From positions 527,589 through 591,588 of the forward strand of contig NZ_CM001484.1 in NCBI RefSeq assembly GCF_000243395.2: a DNA stretch of 64,000 bases, read 5' to 3'. A program made the translations under genes and the position numbers. Origin of the DNA: Saccharomonospora glauca K62 (lineage in GTDB: Bacteria > Actinomycetota > Actinomycetes > Mycobacteriales > Pseudonocardiaceae). This document shows, piece by piece, positions 20,485 through 31,757 of this stretch; the stretch's first letter is position 1, and the number at the start of each line of letters is the position of its first letter. The notes beneath the pieces are model-generated. The model ran no database searches. It saw only the letters and a program-made list of their open reading frames with translations, and was not told the DNA's origin.

Positions 20485-21018
20485 TCATGGCACGGGGTTT
20501 GGGGAGTGCGCCAGCATGTGGCGGGCCAGGTCGGCCACGGTCTCGCCGGTGGCCCGCACGGCGCGCGCGTCGTCGGGGGCGGCGTCGGCGAGGTGGGCGA
20601 GCGCGCCGATGGTCTGCTGGATGCGCCGTCGCAGCGAGTCGCCTTCGGGGAGGGCGAGGTCGGGGTGGCCTGCGGGGTGGCACGTTTCGAGGATGCCTCG
20701 CCCCCGGTCGTGCAGATCCTCCAGCGCGCCGCTCGTGCGCTCGCACATCTCCGCGAGCACCTCTTCCAGGGCCTCCCACTGGCGCACGGGCAACGCCGCC
20801 GGTTCGCGGCAGCGCGTCGCCACCACGACACCGTCGATTTCGGCCGCCCGCGCGTGCAGCTCCGCCGCGAGCGCGGAAAGCCGGTCGGCCAGCGCGCACA
20901 ACCCCTCCGCGGGCAGCTCCCCACCGTCCTGGCGCTGCAGCAACTCCACCACCACCGCGCCCAGATAGCGGTTGAACCGGCCCAACCGCACCAGCAGTTC
21001 CCGATCACGTTCGATCAC
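20485..21018 (-). CDS. Hypothetical helical protein upstream of the 143-residue gene
   Basis: The product has 177 residues and is predicted almost wholly alpha-helical (RLGRFNRYLGAVVVELLQRQ, LCALADRLSALAAELHARAA, QWEALEEVLAEMCERTS), without membrane segments. I recognise no family. The second of two adjacent GTG codons (21018) is preferred because GGGGAG lies 6 nt before it; GTG 21021 is only 3 nt away. It heads or follows a small possible gene at 21005-21214 and precedes the gene at 20009. Helical form and proximity to Esx-like and DUF3558 genes suggest an ESX-linked or envelope role, but this is only context. Confidence 0.65.
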   Translation of the reverse strand: MIERDRELLVRLGRFNRYLGAVVVELLQRQDGGELPAEGLCALADRLSALAAELHARAAEIDGVVVATRCREPAALPVRQWEALEEVLAEMCERTSGALEDLHDRGRGILETCHPAGHPDLALPEGDSLRRRIQQTIGALAHLADAAPDDARAVRATGETVADLARHMLAHSPNPVP

Positions 21019-21214
21019 CACCGACTCCCCTCAGAACGTGGGCCGCAGCCGCTTCCGCGTTGCTCCATTCGGCCTTACCGAGCGACCAAGTGGCCTGACG
21101 GTAGCCGGAGAGAACCGCCCCACGCAGCGCGTTGGATACGCTCGCGACCGATGCGACGGATGCGACAGTTGGGCCCGTAATTCTTTGTTGCTTCCCGTGT
21201 TCCACGGCACTCAC
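21005..21214 (-). CDS. Possible small protein overlapping the start of the 20485 gene
   Basis: This is a 69-codon frame from GTG 21214, ending 14 bp inside the next gene, an arrangement that would couple translation. The second half (GAVLSGYRQATWSLGKAEW, then NAEAAAAHVLRG) has good actinobacterial codon bias and looks protein-like. The first half includes a short VASVASVASVS repeat and is less convincing. The true start may be downstream of GTG 21214. No family is recognised. Confidence 0.4.
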   Translation of the reverse strand: MSAVEHGKQQRITGPTVASVASVASVSNALRGAVLSGYRQATWSLGKAEWSNAEAAAAHVLRGVGGDRT

Positions 21215-21474
21215 CGGCGACGGTATTGGGGCCGGAGATGGCCGCCCACGCAGCTACGTCGCGATACGTCTCGACACGAGTCGCCTGCTGAATCCAGTGC
21301 CGGGCGTCTCACCAGGCATCAGTAACAGCACGCTCCGTGACCGCGATCTTTCTTCGCAGGGTTGAGTAGCGGCTGCGTTGCGATGTGGTCGCCGAATTGT
21401 CCTGTCCACGCACCTCGCTACTAGCATCGCCGGGGTGCCGGATGGTCGGGGCGAGTAAAGGGGAGCGGCAGACT
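21215..21474. promoter_or_regulatory. Intergenic region upstream of pglX
   Basis: These 260 bp hold no supported gene and must carry the pglX promoter now that pglX is cut off from pglW by the inserted module. It ends in AAAGGGGAG (about 21457-21465), 9 nt before GTG 21475. Short repeats of gatgcgac occur just outside on the left. No confident -35/-10 pair was assigned. Confidence 0.45.
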
Positions 21475-24400
21475 GTGGCAGTGCGTGGTGCTGACCTGGG
21501 TGAGCTGGTGAAGGACCTGCGCAGGCAGGTCACCGTGCTCGAAGACGATTTGCGGGCGCGGGCCCAGGAGGTGTCGGAGTTCCACACCCCGCTGCGCGCC
21601 GAGTACGACGAGGCGCGCAAGCGGGAACGCACGGCGGCGACGTGGGAGTCGTGGCTCGACCAGCGGGTGACGCAGGTGGCTGCGGCGTGGGTGCTGGGCA
21701 CGGTGTTCGTGCGGTTCTGTGAGGACAACGGGCTGATCCAGTGGCCGTTCCTCGCGGGGCCGGGGGAGCGGCTGGCGGACGCGGAGGAGCGGCACGAGGC
21801 GTACTTCCGCGAGCACCCGCAGGACAACGACCGCGACTGGATCGTCGCGGCCTTCAATCACCTGGCGGAGGCGCACCCGACGGCGGCGGGACTGTTCGAC
21901 GCGCGGTTCAACCCGCTGTGGGAGATCACGCCGTCGTTCGAGGCGGCGACGGCGCTGTTGCAGTTCTGGCGGCGGCGCGGCGACGACGGTGAGATCCGCT
22001 ACGACTTCACCGACCCCGAATGGGACACGCGCTTCCTCGGCGATCTGTACCAGGATCTGTCGGAGCACGCGCGCAAGACGTATGCGCTGCTGCAGACGCC
22101 GGAGTTCGTGGAGGAGTTCATCCTCGACCTCACGCTCGAACCGGCCGTCGAGGAATTCGGACTCAAAGGTCTGCGCACGATCGACCCGGCGTGCGGGTCG
22201 GGGCACTTCCTGCTGGGGCTGTTCCGGCGGGTGCTGGCGAAGTGGCGGGAGGCGGAGCCGGGCACGGACCAGTGGGAGCTGATCCAGCGCACGCTCGGCT
22301 CGGTGCACGGCTGTGACAAGAACCCGTTCGCCGCGTCCATCGCCCGGTTCCGGATGCTGGTGGCGGTGCTGCGCGAGGCGAACGCGATCCGGCTCGACCA
22401 GGCGCCGCGGTTTCCGATCAACATCGCGGTCGGCGACTCCCTCATGCACGGCCGGGGCGCGCCCGGCATCCAGGGCGAGCTGTTCGCGCTGGACGAGCCG
22501 CACACCTACACCACCGAGGACGTCAACGAGTACGTGCGCTCCTGCGACCTGCTTGGTAAGGGCTCGTACCACGTGGTGGTGGGTAACCCGCCGTACATCA
22601 CGGTGAAGGACAAACAGGAGAACCAGAACTACCGCGACCGCTATGACGCGTGTTCGGGTAAGTACGCGCTCTCGGTGCCGTTCGCGCAGCGGCTGTTCCA
22701 GCTCGCGATCCGCCGCAGTGGTTCCGACCGCGACGCGGGATACGTCGGGCAGATCACCGCGAACTCGTTCATGAAACGCGAGTTCGGGAAGAAGCTGATC
22801 GAGGACTTCTTCCGAACGGTGCAGCTCACGCACGTCATCGACACGTCGGGCGCGTACATTCCCGGCCACGGCACGCCCACCGTGATCCTGGTGGGGCGCA
22901 ATCACGAGTACCGGCAGGACGACCCGGTACGAGCGGTCCTCGGGATTCGTGGCGAGCCGAGCCAGCCCGAAGACCCGGCCAAAGGCCTGGTGTGGTCGGC
23001 GATCGTGGAGCAGATCACTCGGCCCGGGAGCGAGTCCGAGTGGATCACTGCTGAGGACGTCGATCGGACTGCGTTTGCTGGGCATCCGTGGAGCCTAAGT
23101 GGCGGTGGCGCCGGAGATCTTCAGGATCGCATTCAATCCGGCGGCTCGATGCTTCTGGGAAAATGTTTTGAATCGAGTGGATTTGCTGCAATAACGGGGG
23201 TCGATGACGCCTATGTGCTTGCAAGCCCCTTGCCGCGGTGGCGAGAAAATCAAGATGTTCAGCGACGCGTCTATGTTGAAGGAGACCAGGTTCGCGACTG
23301 GGCATGTGGTGCGACAGCGAAGGTTGTGTACCCAATCGATCTCAATGTTGATGAGCGTTCCTATATTGAGACTGTTTACTTATGGTCTATGCGGTCTGTG
23401 CTAAGGCGAACTATCTACTTCGGGGAGACAAAGGAAGAGCGAGGCTATCATTGGTCTGATTACGCGTTCTTCATGAGGGAGCGTCTTAAAAGTCGGCTAC
23501 TGATTGCGTTTGCATTCGTTGCAACCCATAATCACTTTACTTTAGACCGGGGCGGGAAAGTGCACAATAAGTCTGCGCCGGTGATTAAGTTGCCGGAGGG
23601 GGCTGGTGAGGACGAGCATCTGGAGTTGCTTGGGGTGCTCAACTCATCCACGGCCTGCTTCTGGCTCAAGCAGGTGTGCCACAACAAGGGTGGTCCTGGA
23701 GGGGGCTACTCGAAAGGTGAGAAGTGGCGAGACTTCTACGAGTTCACCGGCACCAAGCTTCAGGAATTCCCTCTTCCCGCCGTTCTGCCGTTGGAGCTGG
23801 GCCGGGCATTGGACTCGCTGGCCCAGGACCTCGCCGCGCAGGAGCCGTCGGCCATCGCCGAGGCGGCCACGCCGACTCGCGAGCGGCTTGACGCTGCCCG
23901 CGCTGAGCACGCCCGCATCCGGGGACGGATGATCGCGCTGCAGGAAGAGCTCGACTGGACCGTCTACCACTCCTACGGCCTGCTCGACGACACCGAACGC
24001 GCCCAGCTCACCGCGCCCGACCTCGACACCGTGCCGGAAATTCGGCTCGGCGAGCGGGCCTTCGAGATCGTGCTCACCCGTAGGATGAGAGCAGGTTTGG
24101 AAGAGACGAGGTGGTTCACAGACTTTGGTGGACAACCTCAAACCGAGGTTCCCGAGCACTGGCCCGAGTGGTACCGGCAGCTCGTCCAGGCACGCATTGA
24201 TGTCATCGAGAAGCGGCGTGACATCGCGCTGATCGAGCAGCCCAACTGCAAGCGTCCATGGGAATCCGAAACCTGGGAGCGCAAAGAAGCCGACGCGTTG
24301 CGCACGTGGCTGCTCGACCGGTGTGAGCGGCGAGACCTGTGGTTCGGGCTGCGTGACGGCTTCGAACAACCCCGCACCCTCACCGTCCACCAGCTTGCCG

Positions 24401-25089
24401 ACGCCTTCCGCGATGACGCCGACATGCACGCCGTCGCCGCCCTCTATGCCAACGACCACCTCGGCAAACCCGACCTGCCACTGGCGAAGGTGCTGGAAAC
24501 CATCCTCACCGACCAACACGTCCCCTACCTCGCCGCCCTGCGCTACAAGGACTCAGGCCTGCGCAAACGCGCCCAGTGGGAGCAGGTGTGGGAGAAGCAG
24601 CGGGAAGAAGACCGCACGGGCCAGCGGCTCGACATCCCCGTGCCTCCGAAATACACGTCCGCCGACTTCCGCAAAACCAGCTACTGGACCCACCGCGGCA
24701 AACTCGACGTCCCCAAGGAGAGGTTCATCTCCTACCCCGACGCCTCACCCGACGCCGACCCCAGCCTGCTGCTCGGCTGGGCCGGCTGGGACCACAAAGA
24801 CCAAGCCCAAGCCCTGGTCAACCTCATCAACGACCGCACCGCCGACGCCGGGTGGGAAACCGAACGGCTCACCCCGCTCCTCGCCGGCCTGGCCGAAGTG
24901 ATGCCCTGGGTGCGGCAGTGGCACGGCGAATACGACGAGGAATGGGAAGGCGTGCCCGCCGACGAATACCAAGCCTTCCTCGACGAACAACGCACCAAAC
25001 ACCAGCTCACCGAAGACGACCTCAAAAACTGGCGACCCGCCCCCACCCGTCGGGGCCGCCGCGGCACAGCGAAGGAAACCCAGCAGTGA
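21475..25089 (+). CDS. pglX: BREX type 2 adenine-specific DNA methyltransferase PglX
   Basis: The product has 1204 residues, near the size of known PglX. It methylates adenine in the BREX recognition site, marking self DNA. The SAM-binding motif I reads DPACGSGHF (residues 237-245) and the catalytic motif IV is NPPY (371-374), followed by [10 protein letters not shown]. The region from about residue 540 to 720 is the probable target-recognition part. Its DNA (about 23095-23640) is clearly AT-richer than the rest, suggesting exchange of specificity. The GTG at 21475 is chosen for the GGGGAG 9 nt upstream. The 3' end overlaps pglY (GTGA), so the two are coupled. No long homopolymer G tract of the sort that drives pgl phase variation was seen. 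Confidence 0.93.
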   Translation: MAVRGADLGELVKDLRRQVTVLEDDLRARAQEVSEFHTPLRAEYDEARKRERTAATWESWLDQRVTQVAAAWVLGTVFVRFCEDNGLIQWPFLAGPGERLADAEERHEAYFREHPQDNDRDWIVAAFNHLAEAHPTAAGLFDARFNPLWEITPSFEAATALLQFWRRRGDDGEIRYDFTDPEWDTRFLGDLYQDLSEHARKTYALLQTPEFVEEFILDLTLEPAVEEFGLKGLRTIDPACGSGHFLLGLFRRVLAKWREAEPGTDQWELIQRTLGSVHGCDKNPFAASIARFRMLVAVLREANAIRLDQAPRFPINIAVGDSLMHGRGAPGIQGELFALDEPHTYTTEDVNEYVRSCDLLGKGSYHVVVGNPPYITVKDKQENQNYRDRYDACSGKYALSVPFAQRLFQLAIRRSGSDRDAGYVGQITANSFMKREFGKKLIEDFFRTVQLTHVIDTSGAYIPGHGTPTVILVGRNHEYRQDDPVRAVLGIRGEPSQPEDPAKGLVWSAIVEQITRPGSESEWITAEDVDRTAFAGHPWSLSGGGAGDLQDRIQSGGSMLLGKCFESSGFAAITGVDDAYVLASPLPRWRENQDVQRRVYVEGDQVRDWACGATAKVVYPIDLNVDERSYIETVYLWSMRSVLRRTIYFGETKEERGYHWSDYAFFMRERLKSRLLIAFAFVATHNHFTLDRGGKVHNKSAPVIKLPEGAGEDEHLELLGVLNSSTACFWLKQVCHNKGGPGGGYSKGEKWRDFYEFTGTKLQEFPLPAVLPLELGRALDSLAQDLAAQEPSAIAEAATPTRERLDAARAEHARIRGRMIALQEELDWTVYHSYGLLDDTERAQLTAPDLDTVPEIRLGERAFEIVLTRRMRAGLEETRWFTDFGGQPQTEVPEHWPEWYRQLVQARIDVIEKRRDIALIEQPNCKRPWESETWERKEADALRTWLLDRCERRDLWFGLRDGFEQPRTLTVHQLADAFRDDADMHAVAALYANDHLGKPDLPLAKVLETILTDQHVPYLAALRYKDSGLRKRAQWEQVWEKQREEDRTGQRLDIPVPPKYTSADFRKTSYWTHRGKLDVPKERFISYPDASPDADPSLLLGWAGWDHKDQAQALVNLINDRTADAGWETERLTPLLAGLAEVMPWVRQWHGEYDEEWEGVPADEYQAFLDEQRTKHQLTEDDLKNWRPAPTRRGRRGTAKETQQ

Positions 25090-28000
25090 GCACGAACGAG
25101 GTGTACCTGCGCGACGTCCTCGACATCCCCGAATCCGTCCACGCCGGGGACTTCAAAGTCGAACTCACCGGAGGCTTCACCCAAGTCGAAGCCCGCGTCG
25201 CCGAATACGTCGTCACCGACCAACTCCGGCAAGCCTTCGACAAAGCCCTGTCCATCGTGCGCGCCGCCGTGCGCGACGGCACCTCGCACGCCGCCTACCT
25301 GCACGGCTCGTTCGGCTCCGGTAAAAGCCACTTCCTCACCGTGCTGCACGCCGTGCTCAACAACCACCCCGCGGCACGGGCCAAACCCGGCCTGCAACCC
25401 GTCATCGCCGACCACGACGACTGGCTGCGCGGCAAGAAGTTCCTCATGGTGCCCTACCACCTCGTTGGCGCCACCGACCTCGACTCCGCCATCCTCGGCG
25501 GCTACGTCAACACCGTCCGCGCCCTGCACCCCGACCAGCCCACCCCGCCCGTGTACCGGGCGGACGCGATGCTCGACGACGCCCGCCGCTACCGCGAAGC
25601 CAAAGGCGACGCCGCGTTCGTCGACTGGCTCAGCATCGGCGCCACCACCCCGGTTCCCGCTGGTTCCGGCGTCGACGACGAGGACGACGACGACCTCGAC
25701 CTCGATCTCGACCTCGGCACGGCAGAGGAAGGCGCGGACACCGGGGACACCGGGTGGACCGGCGAGCAGCTCGACCGCGCGTTCACCGCGCCCGCCGGTG
25801 ACCCCGTGCGCGACCGGCTCGTGCAAGCCCTGCTGTCCGGGCCCATGTCCTCCTACGTTCGCGGAGCCAGCGGCGACGCGGAAGCGTTCCTGCCGCTGGA
25901 GAACGGGCTGGCGATCATCACCCGCCACGCCCGCGACCTCGGCTACGACGGGCTGATCCTCTTCCTCGACGAGCTGATCCTGTGGTTGCAGGCCCACATG
26001 AGCGACCGCCAGTTCGTCAACAACCAGGTCAGCAAACTCGTCAAACTCATCGAATCCGGCGACGCGAGCCGCGTGCTGCCCATCGTGTCGTTCATCTCCC
26101 GCCAGCGTGATCTGTCCAAACTCGTCGGCGAGGACGTCACCGGCGCCGAAGTCAAGGAACTCGAACGGCAGGTCGAATACCTCGCAGGGCGGTTCGACAC
26201 CGTGTCGCTGGAAGACCGCAACCTGCCCGCCATCATCAAAGAGCGCGTCCTCAAACCCCGGCCCGGCGGCCGGGAGATCCTCGACGCCGCGTTCGCCGGC
26301 ATCGAATCGGCCAAACAGGCCGACCGCGACGTGCTGCTCGACTCGGCCGGAGCCACCGGCGCCGACTGGCAGGACTTCCGCGACGTCTACCCGCTCTCGC
26401 CCGCCCTACTCAACGTGCTCGTCGCGCTGTCCGGCGCGCTGCAACGCGAACGCACCGGGCTCAAGCTGTTGCAGGAGATGCTGCGCCGCCGCCGCGACGA
26501 CATGAAGGTCGGCGAACTCATCCCCCTCGGTGACCTGTGGGACGTGCTCGCCGACGGCGCGGGTGAAGCCTTCACCGACCGGCTGCGGCGCGAAGCCGAA
26601 GCCGCCCAGCGCTTCTACGCCAAGGCCCGCGCCTGGCTCGTCGACCGCCACGGCGAACACACCCAGCAGTTCCGCGCCACCGACCGGCTCGTCAAAACCC
26701 TGATCCTCGCCGCGCTCGCCCCGCAGGTGCCCGCGCTGACCCGGCTCACCGGCGGCAGGCTCGCCGCGCTCAACCACGGGTCGCTGCGCGCCCGCACCGT
26801 CTCAGCCGGATCGCTGGCCGTCACCCGGCTGCGCGAGCTACAGGCCGAGTTCGGCGAACTGCGCCACGAAGGCGACGAGGACCCCGTGTTCCGGCTGCAA
26901 CTGTCCGACTTGGACGTCGAGCCGTATCTCGACGCCGTCGGCGAACGCGACACCGTCGGAGCCCGCCGCCTCTGGCTGCGGCAGCAGCTCTGGAGCGAAC
27001 TCGGCATCAAGTACACCGACGACTTCGTGTGCGAGAAGGAGATCGTCTGGAAGGGCACCCGGCGCACCGCCGAGTTCGTGTTCGCCAACGTGCGCGACGA
27101 ACACGAGCTGCCCGACGCCCAGTTCCTGCCCAGCACACCCGGCCGCATCCGGTTCGTGCTCGACTACCCGTTCGACGACACCGGCGACTACACGCCCCGC
27201 CACGACGCCGAACGCATCCACCGGATGCGCAGGAACGACGTCACCGCCGCCACCGTCGTATGGCTGCCGCACTTCTTCTCCGCGCAGAAGTCCGCCCAGC
27301 TCGGCCGCCTACTGAAGATCAACTATCTGCTGGAGCGCGACCGGCTCGACGACTACGCGGGCAACCGCTCCGCCGACGAACGCGTCAAGATCCGCCACCA
27401 GCTCGAAGCCCAGCGCGACACCCTGGAAAGCCAGCTCACCGCCTCGCTGCGCCAGCTCTACGGCATCGCGGGCGGCGACGACACCACCATCGGCGCACCC
27501 GTCGGCGAGGACGGGCACGTGATGTCGCTGCACCCCGGCCACCAGCCCCGGCTCGCCGGAGGCGCCGGCTTCCAGTACAACGCGCTGGCCCTCGCCGACA
27601 GCCTGTTCGACACGCTGTATCCGAAACACCCGAACTTCGACCCCAACGGCAACCGCAAGGCCGTCACCCCAGGGGAACTGCGCACCGTCTACGACTGGAT
27701 CACCAAGGCCATGGAGGACGGCAGCCGCCGCGTGGTGGTCGACCGCAACCACCTCGCCCTCGTGCGCCGCATCGTGCATCCCCTGGAACTCGGCGAGGTC
27801 AGCGACGGGCCGCTCAACGTCTCCACCGAATGGCGGCGCCGCATCGAGCAGGCCGCCACCCAGCGCGGCGTGACCGGCGACCTGCGCGTGGAGGACATCC
27901 GCTCGTGGATCACCGAGGCCGGCTACACCGGGCTCGACAAGCTCGTGGTGAACCTGATCATCGCCACCTACGCGCTGCTGGCCGACCGCACCTGGACCCT

Positions 28001-28973
28001 GCACGGCTCCGTGCTGCGGCAACCGCCCGAGTTGGACAAGATCGGGCCCGGCCACGCGCTGCGCGCCCAGCGACTGCCCGAGGCCGCCGAGTTCGCCACC
28101 GCCCGCGAACGGGCCGCCGCGCTGTTCGGCGTCGTCGTGCCCGACACGCGGTTCGCCCGCAACATCAACCGGCTCGCCGAGGGCGTGCGCGCCAAGGTCG
28201 CCGAACTCGAAACGCCCGTCAACGGCGTGCGGCGGATGCTGGACCGGCACGCCGACGCGCTCGGCCTCGCGGGCAGGCCCGACGCGCGCCGGGTCGTGGC
28301 CACCCGCGACGCCGCCGACCTGCTCGCCGCGCTGTCCGCCGCCGCGGACGACACCGACCTCGTCAACCGGCTCGCGCGGGCGAGCTACGACACCGTCGAC
28401 ACCGTGCTCGCCACCACCATGACGGCCGCGCCCAAGCTGGCCGACGCGCTGCGCGACGTCGAGTGGTCGCTGGTGTCGTCGGTGCGCGGCTTCGCGGGCC
28501 GGGGCGACCTCATCGGCAACCGCGCCGACGCGCTGCTCGACGAACTCGCCCACACCGCCGAGGCCGACGAGTTCACCCGCCCGCTCGCGCCCGTGCTCAC
28601 CGAACTCGGCTCGAAGGCCGTGGCGCTGGTCAGCGAAGCCGCCCGGCTCGCCGCCGTGGTCAACCCCGGCCCCTCCCCGGAGAAGACGCCGGAACCGGTC
28701 CCCGAGAAGACCGGAGAGCGGCCGAGCCCGCCGGACGGGCAGGCCGGTGCCGACACGGTGAGTCTCACCGACAACGGACAACCCGCCGTCAGCAGGCGGG
28801 AACCCGCACCGCGCCGGGCACCGCGACGGGTGCGGGCCGGGGCCGCGGAGGGTGAACTCGCCGCGCTGCTCGACGGAGTGCGCGCCGAGATCCGCGACTA
28901 CGCCCGCGAACACCCCGGGGCGGAGATCGAGGTCGTGTGGCGGACGGTCGGCGGAGAGGACAGCGCGGGATGA
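25086..28973 (+). CDS. pglY: BREX type 2 ATPase PglY (BrxC-like)
   Basis: The product has 1295 residues, matching the size of PglY, the large P-loop ATPase of type 2 BREX. The Walker A motif GSFGSGKS is at residues 74-81, and a Walker B-like LILFLDEL follows at about 290. Residues 197-209 are a very acidic insert ([13 protein letters not shown]). The C-terminal about 100 residues are Pro/Glu/Arg-rich and look disordered. The GTG overlaps the pglX stop and the end overlaps pglZ in an ATGA. PglY/BrxC proteins are thought to assemble into the core BREX complex with PglX and PglZ; the precise reaction is unknown. Confidence 0.92.
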   Translation: MSTNEVYLRDVLDIPESVHAGDFKVELTGGFTQVEARVAEYVVTDQLRQAFDKALSIVRAAVRDGTSHAAYLHGSFGSGKSHFLTVLHAVLNNHPAARAKPGLQPVIADHDDWLRGKKFLMVPYHLVGATDLDSAILGGYVNTVRALHPDQPTPPVYRADAMLDDARRYREAKGDAAFVDWLSIGATTPVPAGSGVDDEDDDDLDLDLDLGTAEEGADTGDTGWTGEQLDRAFTAPAGDPVRDRLVQALLSGPMSSYVRGASGDAEAFLPLENGLAIITRHARDLGYDGLILFLDELILWLQAHMSDRQFVNNQVSKLVKLIESGDASRVLPIVSFISRQRDLSKLVGEDVTGAEVKELERQVEYLAGRFDTVSLEDRNLPAIIKERVLKPRPGGREILDAAFAGIESAKQADRDVLLDSAGATGADWQDFRDVYPLSPALLNVLVALSGALQRERTGLKLLQEMLRRRRDDMKVGELIPLGDLWDVLADGAGEAFTDRLRREAEAAQRFYAKARAWLVDRHGEHTQQFRATDRLVKTLILAALAPQVPALTRLTGGRLAALNHGSLRARTVSAGSLAVTRLRELQAEFGELRHEGDEDPVFRLQLSDLDVEPYLDAVGERDTVGARRLWLRQQLWSELGIKYTDDFVCEKEIVWKGTRRTAEFVFANVRDEHELPDAQFLPSTPGRIRFVLDYPFDDTGDYTPRHDAERIHRMRRNDVTAATVVWLPHFFSAQKSAQLGRLLKINYLLERDRLDDYAGNRSADERVKIRHQLEAQRDTLESQLTASLRQLYGIAGGDDTTIGAPVGEDGHVMSLHPGHQPRLAGGAGFQYNALALADSLFDTLYPKHPNFDPNGNRKAVTPGELRTVYDWITKAMEDGSRRVVVDRNHLALVRRIVHPLELGEVSDGPLNVSTEWRRRIEQAATQRGVTGDLRVEDIRSWITEAGYTGLDKLVVNLIIATYALLADRTWTLHGSVLRQPPELDKIGPGHALRAQRLPEAAEFATARERAAALFGVVVPDTRFARNINRLAEGVRAKVAELETPVNGVRRMLDRHADALGLAGRPDARRVVATRDAADLLAALSAAADDTDLVNRLARASYDTVDTVLATTMTAAPKLADALRDVEWSLVSSVRGFAGRGDLIGNRADALLDELAHTAEADEFTRPLAPVLTELGSKAVALVSEAARLAAVVNPGPSPEKTPEPVPEKTGERPSPPDGQAGADTVSLTDNGQPAVSRREPAPRRAPRRVRAGAAEGELAALLDGVRAEIRDYAREHPGAEIEVVWRTVGGEDSAG

Positions 28974-31732
28974 GCGCACCGCCCGAGGTCGACCGGCGGA
29001 TGCTGGAGGCGCTGGTCGAACACTGGCTGCCCGAGGCGAACGGGCGGCGGCTCCTGCTCGTCCACGGCCGCTACGCCGACGGCGGCGATCGGGAGTTCGG
29101 CATCCGGACGAAGGAATGCCGCTGCCGCGTCCACGTCGCCGACCGGCACTCCCTGCTGGGGGTGCTGGAGGCCTGGCAGGACCACCAGCGTGAGCACGGC
29201 TCCGAGACCGACACAGCCGACACACTGCTGGTCGTGACCACCGGCGTCGAGGACCACCAGTTCGGCTGGGACCTGCTCGCCTACGCCGTGCAGCGGCGGG
29301 TGCTGTCGGTGGACCGGGCGCAGATCATCGCCCAGCGGTTCGGCGCACGGGACGTCGACCCGCGCATCCGCCGGGAGCACTGGCTCGTCGACGCCCTGCT
29401 GGACGCCGAACCGGTCGAAGGCTGGCCCCGCACCGGCTCGGTGCTCACCCGCGACCGGGCCATTCACGCCCTGATCGGCGTGCGGCTCGGACGCGCCGCG
29501 CTCGGCGAGGACGCCGTGGACATCGGCACGCTGCTCGACTTCTCCCTCGATGTCGCGGGCACCACCCGGTTCGCCGCGTTGCCCGCAGCCGAACGCGACG
29601 GGCTGACCGACTGGCTCACCCACACCGTCGGCGACGCCGCCGGGCTGCTGCTGCGCCTGGCCGCCGAAGGACGGGCGGCCGACGCCATGCCGCTCGGCAT
29701 CGTCGGCACCGCCGCCGTCGGGGAGAACGCCTCCCCAGCGGCGGCCCTGGCCTTCGGCGGACTGCTGGGCGGGGTGCGGCCGGAGCAGCTCGGAGCGTTC
29801 ACCGAGGCGGTGGAGGGGGCGCTGGAACGCTGGGTCAGCGAAGCCGAGTCCGGCGGCAGGAACAGCGCAGGCGCGCGGGAGAAGGTGCTCGCCGTGACCC
29901 GCAGGGCGGAGGAGCTGGCCGCCACGGCGGGGCTGACCGCCGAGCTGGCGGGCAACCGGTTCCTGCCCTCGGCGTTCACCGCGCGGCTGCACGACTTCGC
30001 CACCGCGCTCACCGCCGCCCTCGACGGGACGGGGAAGCTGGACGCGGCCGAGGACGCCCTCGGGGCGCTGCGCACCCACCACCTCGCCAGGCTGGCGGGC
30101 GAGCGGATGCGGGCGGTGGACATGGCCGTGCGGCTGGCCCGCTGGCTTGAGCACCCCGTGCCCGAACCCACCTCGGTGGCCGACGCGATCCGGCGATACA
30201 GCACCGAGTGGGCGTGGGTGGACCGCGCGCTGACCACGCTGTGGGCGGGAGACCCCGCCGGTGATCCGGTGCTGGGCCGGGCGTATCAGGCGGTGTTCCG
30301 GGCGGTGCGCGAACGCCGCGCCGCCCTCGACGAGGCGTTCGCCACCCACCTGCCGAGCTGGACCAGGCACGCGAGCATCGACGACCCCGGCGGGTGCCTG
30401 CTCATCGAGCGGGTGCTCCACGAGGTGGTGGTGCCGCTGGCACGCCAGAAGGCACCGGTGATCGTGGTGCTCGACGGCATGAGCGGAGCCGTCGCCGCCG
30501 ACCTCGCCGAGCAACTCACCCAACGCACGTGGCTGGAGGCCTCCCCGAAGGCCAGGCGCATCGCCGCGGTGTCGGCCGTCCCCTCGGTCACCCGGGCCAG
30601 CCGCCCCAGCCTGCTCACCGGCACTCTCACCGCGGGCGACCAGACCGTCGAGAAGGACGGGTTCGCCGCGTTCTGGAAGCGCCCCGGCGGTTCCGGGCTG
30701 CTGTTCCACAAGGCCGACATCGCGGGCGACGCCGGACACCGGCTGTCCGACCAACTGCTGACGGCGCTCTCCGACGAGTCGAACGTGGTCGGCGTGGTGC
30801 TGAACACCATCGACGCCGCCCTCGACCACGGTAGGGAAGGCGACCGCACCGGCTGGCAACCCGGCGACATCACCTACCTGCCGGAACTGCTGGATGCCGC
30901 CCGCAACTACGGCCGACCCGTCGTGCTCGTCTCCGACCACGGCCACGTGCTCGACCGGCCCGACGGCACGAAGGTGCCCGTCGACGACGTCGAGTCGGCC
31001 CGCTGGCGCGTCGGCGAGCCGGGGGAGGGCGAGCTCGCACTGAGCGGGCCCCGCGTGCTCCTCGGAGGTGGCAGCGTGGTCGTCCCGTGGCGGGAGGACA
31101 TCCGCTACACCAACCGCAAGGCCGGTTACCACGGTGGTGTGGCCCTCGCGGAGCTGGCCGTGCCGGTGCTGGTGCTGCTGCCCGCCCTGAACACCCTGCC
31201 CGACGGCTGGGAGCTGCTGCCCGCCGACCGCGTGGCGCCGACGTGGTGGCAGCGACGCGCCGAACAGCCGTCGCCCCCGCAGGCACAGCCGAAACCGGCC
31301 GAACCCTCGGCAACAGCGGCACCGCCCGCCCGCCGCGCGAGGAAGGAGCAGCCCGACGCGCTACCGCTGTTCGGTGTGGACGACCAGAAGGCACGGGACG
31401 CCGACGGCGACCGCGCCGAACAGCCATCGCTGGGGCAGCGGGTCGTGGACTCGGAGGTGTACGCGGGGCAGCGCGCGTTCGTGCCCAAGGCACCCGACCG
31501 CAGGGTCGTCGCGGCGATCGTCGACGCGCTCGTCGAGGCGGGCAACCGGCTACCGCTGAACACCGTGGCCGAACTCGCGGGCCGCAAGAGCCGAGGGCCC
31601 GAGTTCTTCGCCACGATCCTGCAACGACTGCTCAACGTCGACGGCTACCCCGTACTGTCCGTGGACGGTGGGCAGTGGCTGAGCCTGGACACCGACACCC
31701 TGTGTCTCCAGTTCGGACTCACCCGGGACTGA
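28970..31732 (+). CDS. pglZ: BREX type 2 alkaline-phosphatase-superfamily protein PglZ
   Basis: The product has 920 residues. PglZ is the hallmark BREX protein, with an alkaline phosphatase-like metal-binding core. It shows VVLDGMS with Asp502, the nucleophile region GLLFHKADI, and SDHGH at 655-659, all placed as in PglZ proteins. The C-terminal about 130 residues after a Pro/Ala-rich linker form a small DNA-binding-like domain ([23 protein letters not shown]). The ATG overlaps the pglY stop. The 3' end is 25 bp from brxD. Confidence 0.92.
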   Translation: MSAPPEVDRRMLEALVEHWLPEANGRRLLLVHGRYADGGDREFGIRTKECRCRVHVADRHSLLGVLEAWQDHQREHGSETDTADTLLVVTTGVEDHQFGWDLLAYAVQRRVLSVDRAQIIAQRFGARDVDPRIRREHWLVDALLDAEPVEGWPRTGSVLTRDRAIHALIGVRLGRAALGEDAVDIGTLLDFSLDVAGTTRFAALPAAERDGLTDWLTHTVGDAAGLLLRLAAEGRAADAMPLGIVGTAAVGENASPAAALAFGGLLGGVRPEQLGAFTEAVEGALERWVSEAESGGRNSAGAREKVLAVTRRAEELAATAGLTAELAGNRFLPSAFTARLHDFATALTAALDGTGKLDAAEDALGALRTHHLARLAGERMRAVDMAVRLARWLEHPVPEPTSVADAIRRYSTEWAWVDRALTTLWAGDPAGDPVLGRAYQAVFRAVRERRAALDEAFATHLPSWTRHASIDDPGGCLLIERVLHEVVVPLARQKAPVIVVLDGMSGAVAADLAEQLTQRTWLEASPKARRIAAVSAVPSVTRASRPSLLTGTLTAGDQTVEKDGFAAFWKRPGGSGLLFHKADIAGDAGHRLSDQLLTALSDESNVVGVVLNTIDAALDHGREGDRTGWQPGDITYLPELLDAARNYGRPVVLVSDHGHVLDRPDGTKVPVDDVESARWRVGEPGEGELALSGPRVLLGGGSVVVPWREDIRYTNRKAGYHGGVALAELAVPVLVLLPALNTLPDGWELLPADRVAPTWWQRRAEQPSPPQAQPKPAEPSATAAPPARRARKEQPDALPLFGVDDQKARDADGDRAEQPSLGQRVVDSEVYAGQRAFVPKAPDRRVVAAIVDALVEAGNRLPLNTVAELAGRKSRGPEFFATILQRLLNVDGYPVLSVDGGQWLSLDTDTLCLQFGLTRD

Positions 31733-31757
31733 GCCGTAGAGCAACGGAGGTGATGTG

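Noticed and set aside
21475-25089. Homopolymer-based phase variation of pglX
   Set aside because: Only runs of five G were found (near 23595 and 23697), too short for the kind of slippage tract described for Streptomyces pglX; the frame is intact.
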